A stretch of DNA of 44,568 nucleotides from DATBLQ01 sp036555325. GTDB lineage: Bacteria; Pseudomonadota; Alphaproteobacteria; Rhizobiales; Aestuariivirgaceae. Positions 1 to 8,198 of the stretch are shown here, in pieces. How positions within the stretch are numbered: position 1 is the first letter of the stretch; every line of letters starts with the position of its first letter. Position numbers and translations under genes: made by a program. The stretch is from contig DATBLQ010000047.1 in NCBI GenBank assembly GCA_036555325.1, forward strand, positions 1-44,568, in the 5' to 3' direction. The notes under the pieces were generated by a model. That model saw only the letters and a list, made by a program, of their open reading frames with translations, was not told the DNA's origin and ran no database searches.

Positions 1-1436
1 CCCGTGAAGCCGGCAAAAGCGGATCCGTTGTTAGCTGTCTGCGACGTATAGAGATAGAGGACCTCGCTGAATCCATGAGGACCAGGGTCCTGAATGCTGG
101 AAAGGCCAAAAGGCGCCACAACGGAAATGGCGGTAAAGGCAAGCATCGATAAGGGAAGGATCAGTATGGCGAGCATCGCCATCTTGACCTCTTTAGCCTC
201 GATTTTCTTACCGAGATATTCAGGCGTACGGCCGACCATGAGCCCAGCAACGAACACCGCCACGATGACCATGAGCAATATGCCATAGAGGCCTGAGCCG
301 ACACCGCCATAGATAATCTCGCCCAGCTCCATCATGATAATCGGAATCATGCCTCCCAGCGGTGTGAAGCTGTCATGCATGGAGTTGACAGAGCCATTGG
401 ATGCAGCAGTCGTAGCAACTGCCCAGAGGCTTGAATTGGCGAGGCCGAAGCGCACTTCCTTGCCTTCCATATTGGCAGGATCGAGTCCCAGTGCGGCAAA
501 ATGCGGATTACCGAACCCTTCCGCCCAGTAACAAACGACGACCCCTGCGAGGAAAATGATCGACATAGCAGCGTAGAGAGCCCAGCCCTGCCGTTCATCT
601 TTGACCATGCGGCCGAAAGTATGAGTGAGTGCCGCTGAGATGAGCAGGATGTAGAGCATCTCGACAAAATTACTTAAGGGCGTCGGGTTCTCAAAAGGAA
701 CAGATGAGTTGGCATTCCAGAAGCCACCCCCATTGGTACCGAGCTGCTTGATGGCAATTTGCGATGCCGCCGGCCCCTGGCTGATCACTTGCTTGGCGCC
801 TTCCAGAGTAGTGGCTTCCACATAGGGTCCCAAATTTTGGGGCACGCCCTGCCAAACCAGAATAAGAGCGGCGATGATCGCCAACGGCAACAAGATGTAG
901 AGAGTGCAGCGCGTAAGGTCGACCCAAAAATTGCCGACCGCCTTGCCGGATGCTCGGGCGAAGGCACGAATAAATGCGATCGCCAGCGCAATGCCAGTTG
1001 CAGCAGAGACGAAGTTCTGTGTGGTAAGAGCTCCCATTTGGGTGAGATAGCTCATGGTGCTCTCGCCGCCGTAGTTCTGCCAGTTCGTGTTTGAGGTGAA
1101 GCTAACAGCGGTATTGAAGGACAGATCCGGCGCGACGGCCGTCATGCCTGCAGGATTGAGGGGCAGAATGTGCTGCAGGCGTTGAAATGCGTAAGCGAAG
1201 AGGAACCCGGCGGCATTAAAGAGCAGCATAGCAATCGTATAGGTGATCCAGTGCTGCTCACGCGTCTCGTCGACGCCGGCGATTCGATAAAGGCCGGCTT
1301 CCACCGGACGCAAAAGTGGGGTCAGGAAGGTCCGCTCGCCTTCGAAGATACGCGCCATGAAGCGACCGAGAGGAACGACAAGTGCCGTCAGCACCACGAA
1401 ATAGATAGCGATCTGAATCCAGCCGTTGAGGGTCAT
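1..1436 (-). CDS. kdpA: Potassium-transporting ATPase, channel subunit KdpA (3' end outside window)
   Basis: KdpA is the K+-selective membrane subunit of the KdpFABC high-affinity potassium pump. Reading leftward from the ATG at 1436 gives about 478 residues beginning MTLNGWIQIAIYFVVL, a membrane segment. KdpA signatures follow: SFTSNTNWQNYGGE early, and TNGGGFWNANSSVPFENPTP near the middle, which form selectivity-filter loops. The frame is open to base 1, so the C-terminus (family length about 560-600) lies outside the window. It follows kdpF by 13 bp in the same direction, as in standard kdpFABC operons, and kdpB is expected beyond base 1. Identity is very secure. Confidence 0.97.
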   Translation of the reverse strand, partial: MTLNGWIQIAIYFVVLTALVVPLGRFMARIFEGERTFLTPLLRPVEAGLYRIAGVDETREQHWITYTIAMLLFNAAGFLFAYAFQRLQHILPLNPAGMTAVAPDLSFNTAVSFTSNTNWQNYGGESTMSYLTQMGALTTQNFVSAATGIALAIAFIRAFARASGKAVGNFWVDLTRCTLYILLPLAIIAALILVWQGVPQNLGPYVEATTLEGAKQVISQGPAASQIAIKQLGTNGGGFWNANSSVPFENPTPLSNFVEMLYILLISAALTHTFGRMVKDERQGWALYAAMSIIFLAGVVVCYWAEGFGNPHFAALGLDPANMEGKEVRFGLANSSLWAVATTAASNGSVNSMHDSFTPLGGMIPIIMMELGEIIYGGVGSGLYGILLMVIVAVFVAGLMVGRTPEYLGKKIEAKEVKMAMLAILILPLSMLAFTAISVVAPFGLSSIQDPGPHGFSEVLYLYTSQTANNGSAFAGFT

Positions 1437-1449
1437 TTTGTTTGCCTAA

Positions 1450-1539
1450 TTAGAACCGCTCGGGCCTCAGCAGTGCATAGGTCAGATAAATCAGAAGACC
1501 TATCGTCACCAGCGCGGCAAGGGAATAGTCGTAGACCAT
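1450..1539 (-). CDS. kdpF: KdpF small membrane subunit
   Basis: This 29-residue ORF starts MVYDYSLAALVTIGLL and ends in YALLRPERF. The single hydrophobic helix followed by a LLRPERF-type tail is the hallmark of KdpF, the small stabilising subunit of the Kdp ATPase. A strong AGGAGG ribosome site lies just upstream of the ATG at 1539. It is too short for ordinary gene finders. It sits directly before kdpA, which fixes the assignment. Confidence 0.93.
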   Translation of the reverse strand: MVYDYSLAALVTIGLLIYLTYALLRPERF

Positions 1540-1549
1540 TTGAGCCTCC

Positions 1550-1633
1550 TTAAAGGCTCTCGCAGGCATAGAGGTAGCCTATCGAGAGTGCGAAAAACCC
1601 GATCCCGATAATCAGCATTGCTATGTCGAGCAT
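1550..1633 (-). CDS. Small single-helix protein leading the kdp operon
   Basis: This 27-residue ORF (MLDIAMLIIGIGFFALSIGY, then LYACESL) starts at 1633 and ends 10 bp before kdpF. It is one hydrophobic helix with a short polar tail. From memory, similar tiny ORFs precede kdpF in other Rhizobiales, but the family has no function I can name. It may be an extra Kdp membrane peptide or a leader peptide. Frame, length and position support a real gene; the function is unknown. Confidence 0.7.
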   Translation of the reverse strand: MLDIAMLIIGIGFFALSIGYLYACESL

Positions 1634-2055
1634 CTTGAATACCTTTCAGCCACAGACCTGTATGGACGATGACTGGGTCTTGCCATCATCGATTTGCATC
1701 GACTGTGGGAAGCTCATTTAGGGGCTCAGCGCATAGGAATTCTAGGGGAAGGAACAGCCGACTTTATAGGAATCTTATAAACGATTCGCACCCAGCAGAA
1801 GACTGTTTGTCGCTCCGGCCTTGCGACGACGCTGGAGTGAACTGATTACCGCAACTAAACGCTTTGAGTTTTGTTTAGCGGGCCTCCCATCCCCACAGGA
1901 TTCATATGTGATTGCAGGCCGCTTTGCTGTAGTCGAAATTTGAAGGCCGCATCGGACAGGACTTGGCAACTATTGTCGCAATTGTCGTAGTGGGTATGAT
2001 CGTCGGTTTTGCCGCAATGGCGACGATCTACGAGCGAAAACACCGTCGGTGATGC
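1634..2055. other. Intergenic stretch upstream of kdp
   Basis: This gap should hold the kdp promoter on the minus strand; I cannot pick out a convincing KdpE operator by eye. The only coding candidate is a possible 29-residue ORF on plus, 1963-2052, starting TTG after GGACAGG, with a hydrophobic core (ATIVAIVVVGMIVGF) and a basic tail (ERKHRR). It could be a small membrane peptide, but this is weak. Confidence 0.4.
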
Positions 2056-2265
2056 ATGTCAGAATTTGAGATTGATTTCGAGCGGGGGAGAAGGAAATTA
2101 CCTTTTGCCACTGTCGATGTTGTTCCCAATCCAAGCGGAGAAAAACCTTTCAAGGTGATCTTTAGACGAGGAGTTGAAGTGCTGTGCGAATGGGAGGTAG
2201 ATTCGGTTGCCGAGGGAGAGAAGCAAATACTGAAGATTCTTCGCACCATGGGAAGCAAACTATAA
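2056..2265 (+). CDS. Small hypothetical protein
   Basis: This 69-residue ORF begins MSEFEIDFERGRRK. I do not recognise a family. The sequence is mixed polar and hydrophobic, with a predicted beta-rich middle (ATVDVVPN, FKVIFRRGVEVLCEWEVD), and looks like a genuine folded small protein rather than a shadow. No strong ribosome site is visible before the ATG. It lies between the kdp promoter region and a decayed integrase, so it may be accessory DNA. Base composition is more AT-rich than the core genes to the right. Confidence 0.4.
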   Translation: MSEFEIDFERGRRKLPFATVDVVPNPSGEKPFKVIFRRGVEVLCEWEVDSVAEGEKQILKILRTMGSKL

Positions 2266-2580
2266 GATTGTTTCTGCAATCGAAAGTTCTGCTGCTAAAA
2301 CAGAAGTTCAGTATTTTGTGAACGCGATTGACGCTTTGTCGCGACCCCGGGTTGACACCCGAACCGGAGCGCTTGGTGTAATTCTGGTGTAATCGTGCAT
2401 CGACTAGTAGGGATAAACAGGGATAACGAAGGGCAAGGCCGACACGCCAGCAGAAGATTGGCCAAGTACGATATCGCAACGTTTCGAGGGACTCGGCCTC
2501 GGCATAGAATATCGCAGAATGTACGCTCGCGTATGAGTTCGTTTCGGCAACAGAAATTGCTCACAAGCATCGCCAGGTAA
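2266..2580. other. Gene-poor stretch before the broken integrase
   Basis: No supported gene. A plus-strand frame around 2395-2580 may be the decayed N-terminus of the recombinase that follows. It is separated from it by an in-frame stop at 2578-2580, and it does not show a recognisable arm-binding domain. Confidence 0.4.
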
Positions 2581-3571
2581 AATGCGGACCCAAAACCGCG
2601 CAAGGTCCTGTTCGTAGCGACGGGGGAGCGCATATTCGAGAGCACTGGAACTGGCGAGCGGGGGCAAGCCGAGGCCTACCGAATCAGGCGGGAAAGAGAA
2701 ACGTGGCAGCGTCGTCAGCTTGGCATTGACGCGCGGCAACCGATAAGTTTTGCGGAGGCGGCGATCGCTTATATGGAACATACTGGGCAGACGCGATTCC
2801 TGACGCGGCTCATTGAGCATTTCAAAGAGAAGCCGCTGAGCGAGATCGGTCAGGCTGAATTCGATGCAGCGGCAAAGGCGCTCTATCCCAATGTCTCGCC
2901 TGCAACGCATCTGCGCTATGTCTATACCCCGCTCTTAGCGATCCTTAATCATGCCGTTGCTGCCCAAGCTGCCTGGAGCCATATCGCCGCTAGTCGAGCG
3001 GCCGAAGGTCAAACGTAAGCCCGTCGATTGGGCGACCGACGACTATCTCGATTTGCTCTTGCCGCACTGTGGGCCAAGGCTTGCAGCCATCGTCCAATTC
3101 ATGACCGAGACGGCGGTTCGCGTCGGTGAGGCAATCAGGCTTCTGCCGGATGACTTCACCAAAACACGGGGATGGCCGCATGTCGGCAAGACGAAGAGCG
3201 GCGAGCCGCGCCTAGTCCCGCTGTCGGCTGATACCTACGCTGCAATCATCGCCATTATGCCGGCAGAGCCCTTTGAGCGGGTGTTTGGCTATCGCTCACG
3301 CTGGAGCGTCAACAATGCGCTGAAGAGAGCCGCGAAGCGCGCCAAGCTCAAATATCTCAGCCCGCACAAGATCGGCCGGCACGCCTTCGCAGCACGCATG
3401 CTGAGCCAAGGCTATAATCTCAAGACTGTGAAGGAAGCGGGAGGATGGGCGAGCCTTTCCGTGGTGAACGACAACTACGGACATCTCGAGCAGTCGCATG
3501 CCCATGAAGCAATGCTGAATGCGGCGCAGAAGCGTGCAAAATCGGTGCAGCGAAAGAAGAAAGAGGCCTGA
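2581..3571 (+). pseudogene. Tyrosine recombinase (integrase), frameshifted
   Basis: Two overlapping frames together read as one phage-type integrase. The first (open from 2581 to 3018) carries the core-binding part, with VSPATHLRYVYTPLLAILNHA. The second (to the stop at 3571) carries the catalytic domain: ETAVRVGEAIRLL supplies the first catalytic Arg, PHKIGRHAFAARM the His-x-x-Arg box, and SVVNDNYGHLE the nucleophilic Tyr. Removing one C from the CCC run at 2963-2965 joins the frames in the expected order (HAVAAKLPGAISPLVERPK). No credible start codon exists upstream because an in-frame stop lies at 2578. The gene ends 30 bp from a truncated tRNA-Thr, which suits an integrase beside its attachment site. 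A sequencing error could explain the shift. Confidence 0.8.
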
Positions 3572-3601
3572 TATGGCGGGATTTGCGCCAGTAGCACATT
3601 A

Positions 3602-3638
3602 TTACCAAGGGGGTGCTCTACCACCGAGCTACAACAGC
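3602..3638 (-). repeat. Orphan 5' half of a tRNA-Thr(GGT) gene (attachment-site remnant)
   Basis: On the minus strand these 37 bases match the first half of a tRNA-Thr: acceptor strand GCTGTTG, D-arm GCTC-GGTGGTA-GAGC, anticodon stem CCCCC and loop TTGGTAA with anticodon GGT. The match stops exactly at the end of the anticodon loop. The following bases cannot form the 3' stem, T arm or acceptor. Breakage at the anticodon loop beside an integrase gene is typical of a site-specific recombination junction. It is not a functional tRNA. Confidence 0.8.
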
Positions 3639-3716
3639 GCAGCGTGGGTCCCGCGGGCTTATGCACGTGATCCCTGGCGAGATCAAGCCTTGGGCGGGCA
3701 GCTTAATCGGCAGAGA

Positions 3717-4064
3717 TCAGATTTCCTTGCCGCCGTTCGCGAGACTTAAGGGCACGAGGGCCAGAAGGCAACCGTTTTTGAAAAAGCCCACGCTTGCCTG
3801 GTCGGGCGTCTTGGGACTGCCGGCAATGAGAACCTCATCTGCCGAAACCGGCGGTTGGGATGAGCTGCCGTTGAAGGCCTCGACAAAGCGGCGGGCCTCC
3901 TCACCTCGCATGCGCGTCAGCTTGATCTCGGGAAAGTTTCTTTCCAGGGCGGTAATGATGTTGTCGGGGCGCGGACACTTGGAGGTATCCGCTGCCGCCG
4001 GGGTCGCCATGAGCAATAAGAACTGCAACAGAATCGTTACGGCGCTCGATATCGCCAGACGCAT
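3717..4064 (-). CDS. Exported hypothetical protein
   Basis: This 115-residue protein has a clear signal peptide: MRLAISSAVTILLQFLLLM followed by an ATPAAADT cleavage region. The mature part has two cysteines (SKCPRP and NGCLLA) that could form one disulfide. An AGGAGG site stands 5-6 bases before the ATG at 4064. I do not recognise the family; it is probably periplasmic. It is transcribed away from murA and begins the intact core block to the right of the broken element. Confidence 0.7.
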   Translation of the reverse strand: MRLAISSAVTILLQFLLLMATPAAADTSKCPRPDNIITALERNFPEIKLTRMRGEEARRFVEAFNGSSSQPPVSADEVLIAGSPKTPDQASVGFFKNGCLLALVPLSLANGGKEI

Positions 4065-4217
4065 GAAGGCCTCCTATGATCGGTAACCGTTCAAGCGACT
4101 CGAACAAACGGTGCGAAATCTACACCGGCGCCCAGATTCAGTCTTCAAATGGGAGGCCAATTGACGGTTTACGGTAACGAATCTCTCGGAGTGTTGCTTT
4201 AAGGCTACGGAGCGAAA

Positions 4218-4373
4218 ATGACCAAAGGACAAGGTCAAAAGCTGTCCCAGCGCCAAGAGCGCCTGGCCAAGGCGTTGCGTGAAAACCTGAAAAGACGCAA
4301 GCAGAAGCAGCGGAAGCAAGCCGGCGAGGAGACTGCCGAAACCCAACCAGGCACCAAAGTCAGGCCCGGGTAG
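4218..4373 (+). CDS. Small basic hypothetical protein upstream of murA
   Basis: This 51-residue ORF starts MTKGQGQKLSQRQERLAKAL and continues with a run of Lys, Arg and Gln (RRKQKQRKQ). It is strongly basic and predicted helical, ending in a polar tail. A GGAG site precedes the ATG at 4218. It ends 90 bp before murA on the same strand. Small Lys/Arg-rich proteins at this place occur in other Rhizobiales as far as I recall; function unknown, nucleic-acid binding possible. Confidence 0.65.
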   Translation: MTKGQGQKLSQRQERLAKALRENLKRRKQKQRKQAGEETAETQPGTKVRPG

Positions 4374-4463
4374 GGGTTGCCCCCGTGAAGCCATATGTGC
4401 TTGGTAGAAAGGGCGCGAATTGGCGGCGCTTTGCAGGGAAAACATTCAGTAACGGGGACTTAA

Positions 4464-5756
4464 ATGGATCGGATTCGCATTCGGGGCGGCAAGATACTCA
4501 ACGGCCGCATCCAGATCAGCGGTGCAAAAAACGCCGCCCTGCCGTTGATGATCGCCAGCCTGCTGACGGCAAAAACCCTTACCTTGCGAAATGTGCCGCG
4601 CCTTGCCGATGTCAATCTGTTGCTCAGGATTTTGCGCAATCACGGGATCGACATGACGGTCGATGGCAAGCGTGCCGGTCAAGACGCCGGCATCGGCGAG
4701 ACCATCCACCTGAATGCGGAATCGATCGTCGACACGGTGGCGCCCTACGAGCTTGTTTCGCGCATGCGGGCAAGTTTCTGGGTGCTGGGACCTTTGCTGG
4801 CGCGCTGCGGGGAAGCGAAAGTTTCCCTGCCGGGAGGGTGCGCGATCGGCACCCGGCCGGTCGATCTGCATTTGATGGCGCTGCAGCAGTTGGGCGGCCA
4901 AATCGACATCGATGGGGGCTATGTGGTCGCTCGAGCCCCGAAGGGCCTTAAGGGAGCCCGGATTGTCTTCCCCAAGGTATCGGTCGGGGCAACCCACAAC
5001 GCGCTCATGGCAAGCACACTTGCGAAAGGAGAAACGATTATCGAGAACGCAGCGCGCGAGCCCGAGGTGGGCGATGTGGCAGAGTGCCTTACCAAGATGG
5101 GAGCCAAAATTTCCGGTATCGGCAGCTCCACGCTCCGCATCGAGGGGGTGGAGGAACTTCGCGGCGCCGATCACACGGTTCTGGCCGACCGCATCGAGAC
5201 CGGGACCTATGCTATGGCCTCGGCAATCACCGGGGGAGAAGTGACGCTCAGCGGGGCGAGGCCCGATCATCTCAACGCGATGATCGGACTGTTGCGGCAG
5301 GCGGGGGTGAGCGTGGAGACCGGCGATCGAACCATGCGCATCAGCCGCAACGGAAACAGGCTCTATCCGGTGCATGTGGAAACCATGCCGTACCCAGGAT
5401 TTCCCACCGATTTGCAGGCGCAGCTCATGGCCCTGATGACCATGGCGGAGGGTGTGTCGACAATCCGCGAAACGATTTTCGAGAATCGCTTCATGCATGT
5501 TCAGGAACTGGCACGGCTTGGCGCTGATATTTCGCTTTCGGGGGACACCGCGCATGTCAAAGGAGTCGACAAGCTTACCGGGGCGCAAGTGATGGCAACG
5601 GACCTCAGAGCCTCGGTGTCATTGGTAATCGCCGCCTTGGCAGCGGACGGGGAAACGATGCTGCATCGAGTTTACCATCTCGATCGCGGATTCGAGACGC
5701 TCGAAGCCAAACTCAGGGGATGCGGGGCCAATGTCGAGCGGTTGGTTGCAACGTAA
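4464..5756 (+). CDS. murA: UDP-N-acetylglucosamine 1-carboxyvinyltransferase MurA
   Basis: MurA transfers enolpyruvate from PEP to UDP-GlcNAc, the first committed step of peptidoglycan synthesis, in the cytoplasm. The 430 residues match the family length. Lys22-Asn23 of the SGAKNAALP motif bind substrate. The catalytic Cys is in PGGCAIGTRPVDLH at about residue 126; a Cys here means the enzyme should be fosfomycin-sensitive in principle. The start MDRIRIRGG fits family N-termini. It leads a plus-strand series with DUF2948, UPF0262, the phosphatase-like gene, infA, maf and yacG. Confidence 0.98.
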   Translation: MDRIRIRGGKILNGRIQISGAKNAALPLMIASLLTAKTLTLRNVPRLADVNLLLRILRNHGIDMTVDGKRAGQDAGIGETIHLNAESIVDTVAPYELVSRMRASFWVLGPLLARCGEAKVSLPGGCAIGTRPVDLHLMALQQLGGQIDIDGGYVVARAPKGLKGARIVFPKVSVGATHNALMASTLAKGETIIENAAREPEVGDVAECLTKMGAKISGIGSSTLRIEGVEELRGADHTVLADRIETGTYAMASAITGGEVTLSGARPDHLNAMIGLLRQAGVSVETGDRTMRISRNGNRLYPVHVETMPYPGFPTDLQAQLMALMTMAEGVSTIRETIFENRFMHVQELARLGADISLSGDTAHVKGVDKLTGAQVMATDLRASVSLVIAALAADGETMLHRVYHLDRGFETLEAKLRGCGANVERLVAT

Positions 5757-5778
5757 TACGCTCCGGCATGTGGTCACC

Positions 5779-6234
5779 ATGTCCGATGCTGCTTTCCTCA
5801 AGCTGGCCGCTTTCGACGCCGATGACCTGCAGGTCATATCAGCGCAAATGCAGGATGCGGTGATCAAGGTCGGCGACATGACCTATCTTCCACGGCAGCG
5901 GAAACTCGCACTTGTGGCCAATCGGTTCGACTGGGACGATTCCCAGGGCAAGAGGTCGGGTCCCTATCTGCGTCGCCTGACGGGACTGCAATTCGCCCGG
6001 GTGCAAGGGGTGCGCTCGCGCAGGATCAGGCGTGAGCAGAGTGATGCCGTCTTGGAGCTGCTTTCCATAGACTTCGAAGCTGGCAATCCTCCGGGCGGCA
6101 CGGTTGTTCTGAGGTTCGCCGGGGGTGGCGATCTGAGCCTCGATGTGGAGTGCATAGAGGCGATGCTGGAGGATTTGGGACCGCAATGGGTGACGAGCAC
6201 TAGACCCGCACACGGGACGAGCGAGGCACGCTAG
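5779..6234 (+). CDS. DUF2948 family protein
   Basis: This 151-residue protein reads MSDAAFLKLAAFDADDLQVI, with the family features MTYLPRQRKLALVANRFDW and GGGDLSLDVECIEAMLEDLG. DUF2948 proteins are alphaproteobacterial, of unknown function, and normally follow murA. I chose the ATG at 5779 (22 bp after murA) rather than the upstream codon at 5731, because the extra 16 residues overlap murA and look unlike the family. No strong ribosome site is visible, so translational coupling to murA is possible. It is probably cytoplasmic. Confidence 0.85.
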   Translation: MSDAAFLKLAAFDADDLQVISAQMQDAVIKVGDMTYLPRQRKLALVANRFDWDDSQGKRSGPYLRRLTGLQFARVQGVRSRRIRREQSDAVLELLSIDFEAGNPPGGTVVLRFAGGGDLSLDVECIEAMLEDLGPQWVTSTRPAHGTSEAR

Positions 6235-6259
6235 CGTGGCTTTCCCGGTTTGATATGAC

Positions 6260-6763
6260 ATGACGGCGCGCGACAGTGCTTCTGGCAGTCCCGATATCGC
6301 CAACAGGCTCGCCTCGGTTTGTTTCGACGAGAGCCTGGGCGCCGGTCCATCGGCAGATGCCGAGCATGAACGAAAGGTCGCGATCTACGATCTCATCGCT
6401 GAAAATTCATTCGCTATTGCCGGAGCGGAGCAAGGTCCCTATCACCTCAAGCTGTCGGTTGCAGAAGGGCGATTGATATTCAACGTTCGCAATTGCCGGG
6501 AGGAGCCTTGCGCAACGGTTGGCCTGTCGCTCACGCCGTTTCGCAGAATTGTAAAAGACTATTTCCTGATCTGCGAGAGCTACTACAAGGCCATAAAGAC
6601 CTCCACCCCCAGTCAGATCGAAACAATCGATATGGCAAGACGGGGCCTGCACAACGAAGGCAGCGACCTCCTGAAGGCGCGGCTGAAGGGTAAGATCGAG
6701 ATCGATTTCGATACGGCGCGGCGAATCTTCACACTGGTATGCGCGTTGCAGTGGCGCGGGTAA
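6260..6763 (+). CDS. UPF0262 family protein
   Basis: This 167-residue cytoplasmic protein has the UPF0262 pattern: RKVAIYDLIAENSF, FRRIVKDYFLICESYYKAI and MARRGLHNEGSDLL. The function of the family is unknown. In the Rhizobiales genomes I know, it sits downstream of hisD; here it follows DUF2948 by only 25 bp. It is probably cotranscribed with the phosphatase-like gene 12 bp further on. Confidence 0.88.
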   Translation: MTARDSASGSPDIANRLASVCFDESLGAGPSADAEHERKVAIYDLIAENSFAIAGAEQGPYHLKLSVAEGRLIFNVRNCREEPCATVGLSLTPFRRIVKDYFLICESYYKAIKTSTPSQIETIDMARRGLHNEGSDLLKARLKGKIEIDFDTARRIFTLVCALQWRG

Positions 6764-6775
6764 GGCAACACGTCC

Positions 6776-7222
6776 GTGGCAGTCGATATGCCCAATGCCG
6801 TGCTGTTTGCCTGCAGCGAGAACGCCATTCGCTCACCGATGGCGGCCGGGCTCATGCATCGTTTCTATGGCAGCAGGATCTTCGTCTCCTCGGTCGGCGT
6901 GCGCACCGGCGAAATCGACCCGTTCGCGGTGGCGGTGATGGAGGAAATAGGCATCGATCTTTCCAGACACAAGGCACAAAGCTTTGATGGCCTGGAAGAC
7001 ATGAATTTCGACATCGTCGTGTCGCTATCGCCGGAAGCCCACCACAGGGCGCTCGAATTGACACGCACCATGGCGATCGAAGCCGAATACTGGCCGACCC
7101 AGGACCCCTCCGTGGTCAGCGGATCACGCGAACAGGTGCTCGATGCCTATCGGGCGGTGCGCGATGGCCTGAGCAGCAAAATCCGCGGCCGGTTTGGGAC
7201 CTTCGCGGCGCGCGGGGTGTGA
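6776..7222 (+). CDS. Low-molecular-weight phosphatase family protein (ArsC-like fold)
   Basis: This 148-residue protein has an intact CX5R phosphate-binding loop, FACSENAIRSPMA, near the N-terminus, as in low-molecular-weight protein tyrosine phosphatases and thioredoxin-coupled arsenate reductases. The C-terminal region contains YWPTQDPS, corresponding to the general-acid DP motif. The first codon used is GTG at 6776; an ATG at 6788 (MPNAVLFACSEN) is an equally plausible start. In this conserved cluster the protein is usually annotated as a phosphatase, and arsenate reductase activity should not be assumed. Confidence 0.85.
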   Translation: MAVDMPNAVLFACSENAIRSPMAAGLMHRFYGSRIFVSSVGVRTGEIDPFAVAVMEEIGIDLSRHKAQSFDGLEDMNFDIVVSLSPEAHHRALELTRTMAIEAEYWPTQDPSVVSGSREQVLDAYRAVRDGLSSKIRGRFGTFAARGV

Positions 7223-7303
7223 TGGCATGCCAGACGGCTTGATTTTGGCCGACAAGACGATCATTCTCCGGCGCAATTCAGGGCAACATATTCAAGGAGC
7301 CGC

Positions 7304-7522
7304 ATGGCCAAGGAAGCACTGCTAGAATTCGAGGGTATGGTTACCGAACTTCTTCCCAACGCCACCTTCCGGGTGAAGCTCGACAATGCGCACGAAATCA
7401 TCGCCCACACCGCCGGCAAGATGCGGAAGAACCGGATCAGGGTTCTGGCGGGGGACCGGGTGATGGTTGAGATGACCCCCTATGATCTGACCAAGGGGCG
7501 GATTACCTACAGGTTCAAATAA
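7304..7522 (+). CDS. infA: Translation initiation factor IF-1
   Basis: This 72-residue S1-fold protein begins MAKEALLEFEGMVTELLPN and ends GRITYRFK, both diagnostic of IF-1. It binds the ribosomal A site during initiation. A strong AAGGAG site precedes the ATG. The 81-bp gap after the phosphatase gene may carry its own promoter. It is followed by maf 37 bp later. Confidence 0.98.
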   Translation: MAKEALLEFEGMVTELLPNATFRVKLDNAHEIIAHTAGKMRKNRIRVLAGDRVMVEMTPYDLTKGRITYRFK

Positions 7523-7559
7523 GCCTCATGAGGGCGAAGCGGCAGGGTTTTCCACGTCG

Positions 7560-8192
7560 ATGAACGAAGAAAAGGTGAAACTGGTGCTGGCAAGCGCTTC
7601 GCCCAGAAGACTTGCGATTCTCGATCAGGGCGGCATCACTCCGGACCTTCTCAATCCCGTGGACATCGATGAGACGCCGAAAAAGCGGGAGGCGGCGCGG
7701 TCGATCGTCCAGCGGCTGGCGAGCGCCAAGGCACGCACGGCGCAAAACTCCGCGCTGGTGCGACAGCTCGGCGGCAACATATTCATCCTGGCTGCGGACA
7801 CGGCGGTGACGGTGGGCCGGCGGCTGCTTCCCAAAACGGAAACTCCCGAAGATGCCGCCGACTGTCTCTCGCTTCTTTCCGGGCGCGCGCACCGGGTCTA
7901 CACAGCCATCTGCCTCGTCACACCGAAGGGCCGGCGGCTTCTCCGGGTGGTTGACACACGGGTGCGGTTCAAGCGGCTGACGCGGGAAGAGATAGAAAGC
8001 TACCTCGTCTCGGACGAGTGGCGCGGCAAGGCCGGCGGCTATGCCATACAGGGCCGGGCGGAGGCGTTTGTCCGGCATCTCAACGGCTCCTATACCAATG
8101 TGGTTGGACTGCCGCTCTATGAAACGATCAACATGCTGCAGGGGGCGGGCTATCCGGTCTATTACTCCTGGATGAATTACCAGCCTCAGTAG
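7560..8192 (+). CDS. maf: Maf family nucleotide pyrophosphatase
   Basis: This 210-residue protein carries the Maf motifs: LASASPRRLAIL at the N-terminus (phosphate-binding SxSPRR), ILAADTAV (the catalytic Asp), and SLLSGRAHRVYTA. Maf proteins hydrolyse non-canonical or modified nucleoside triphosphates in the cytoplasm. The exact substrate cannot be read from sequence here. It lies between infA and yacG, the normal order in Rhizobiales. Confidence 0.95.
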   Translation: MNEEKVKLVLASASPRRLAILDQGGITPDLLNPVDIDETPKKREAARSIVQRLASAKARTAQNSALVRQLGGNIFILAADTAVTVGRRLLPKTETPEDAADCLSLLSGRAHRVYTAICLVTPKGRRLLRVVDTRVRFKRLTREEIESYLVSDEWRGKAGGYAIQGRAEAFVRHLNGSYTNVVGLPLYETINMLQGAGYPVYYSWMNYQPQ

Positions 8193-8198
8193 GCATTC

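Noticed and set aside
2404..2910. 168-residue minus-strand frame
   Set aside because: It overlaps the decayed integrase in antisense and has no recognisable domain.
4446..5588. 380-residue minus-strand frame
   Set aside because: Shadow of murA on the opposite strand, rich in His and Arg as expected for antisense frames of GC-rich genes.
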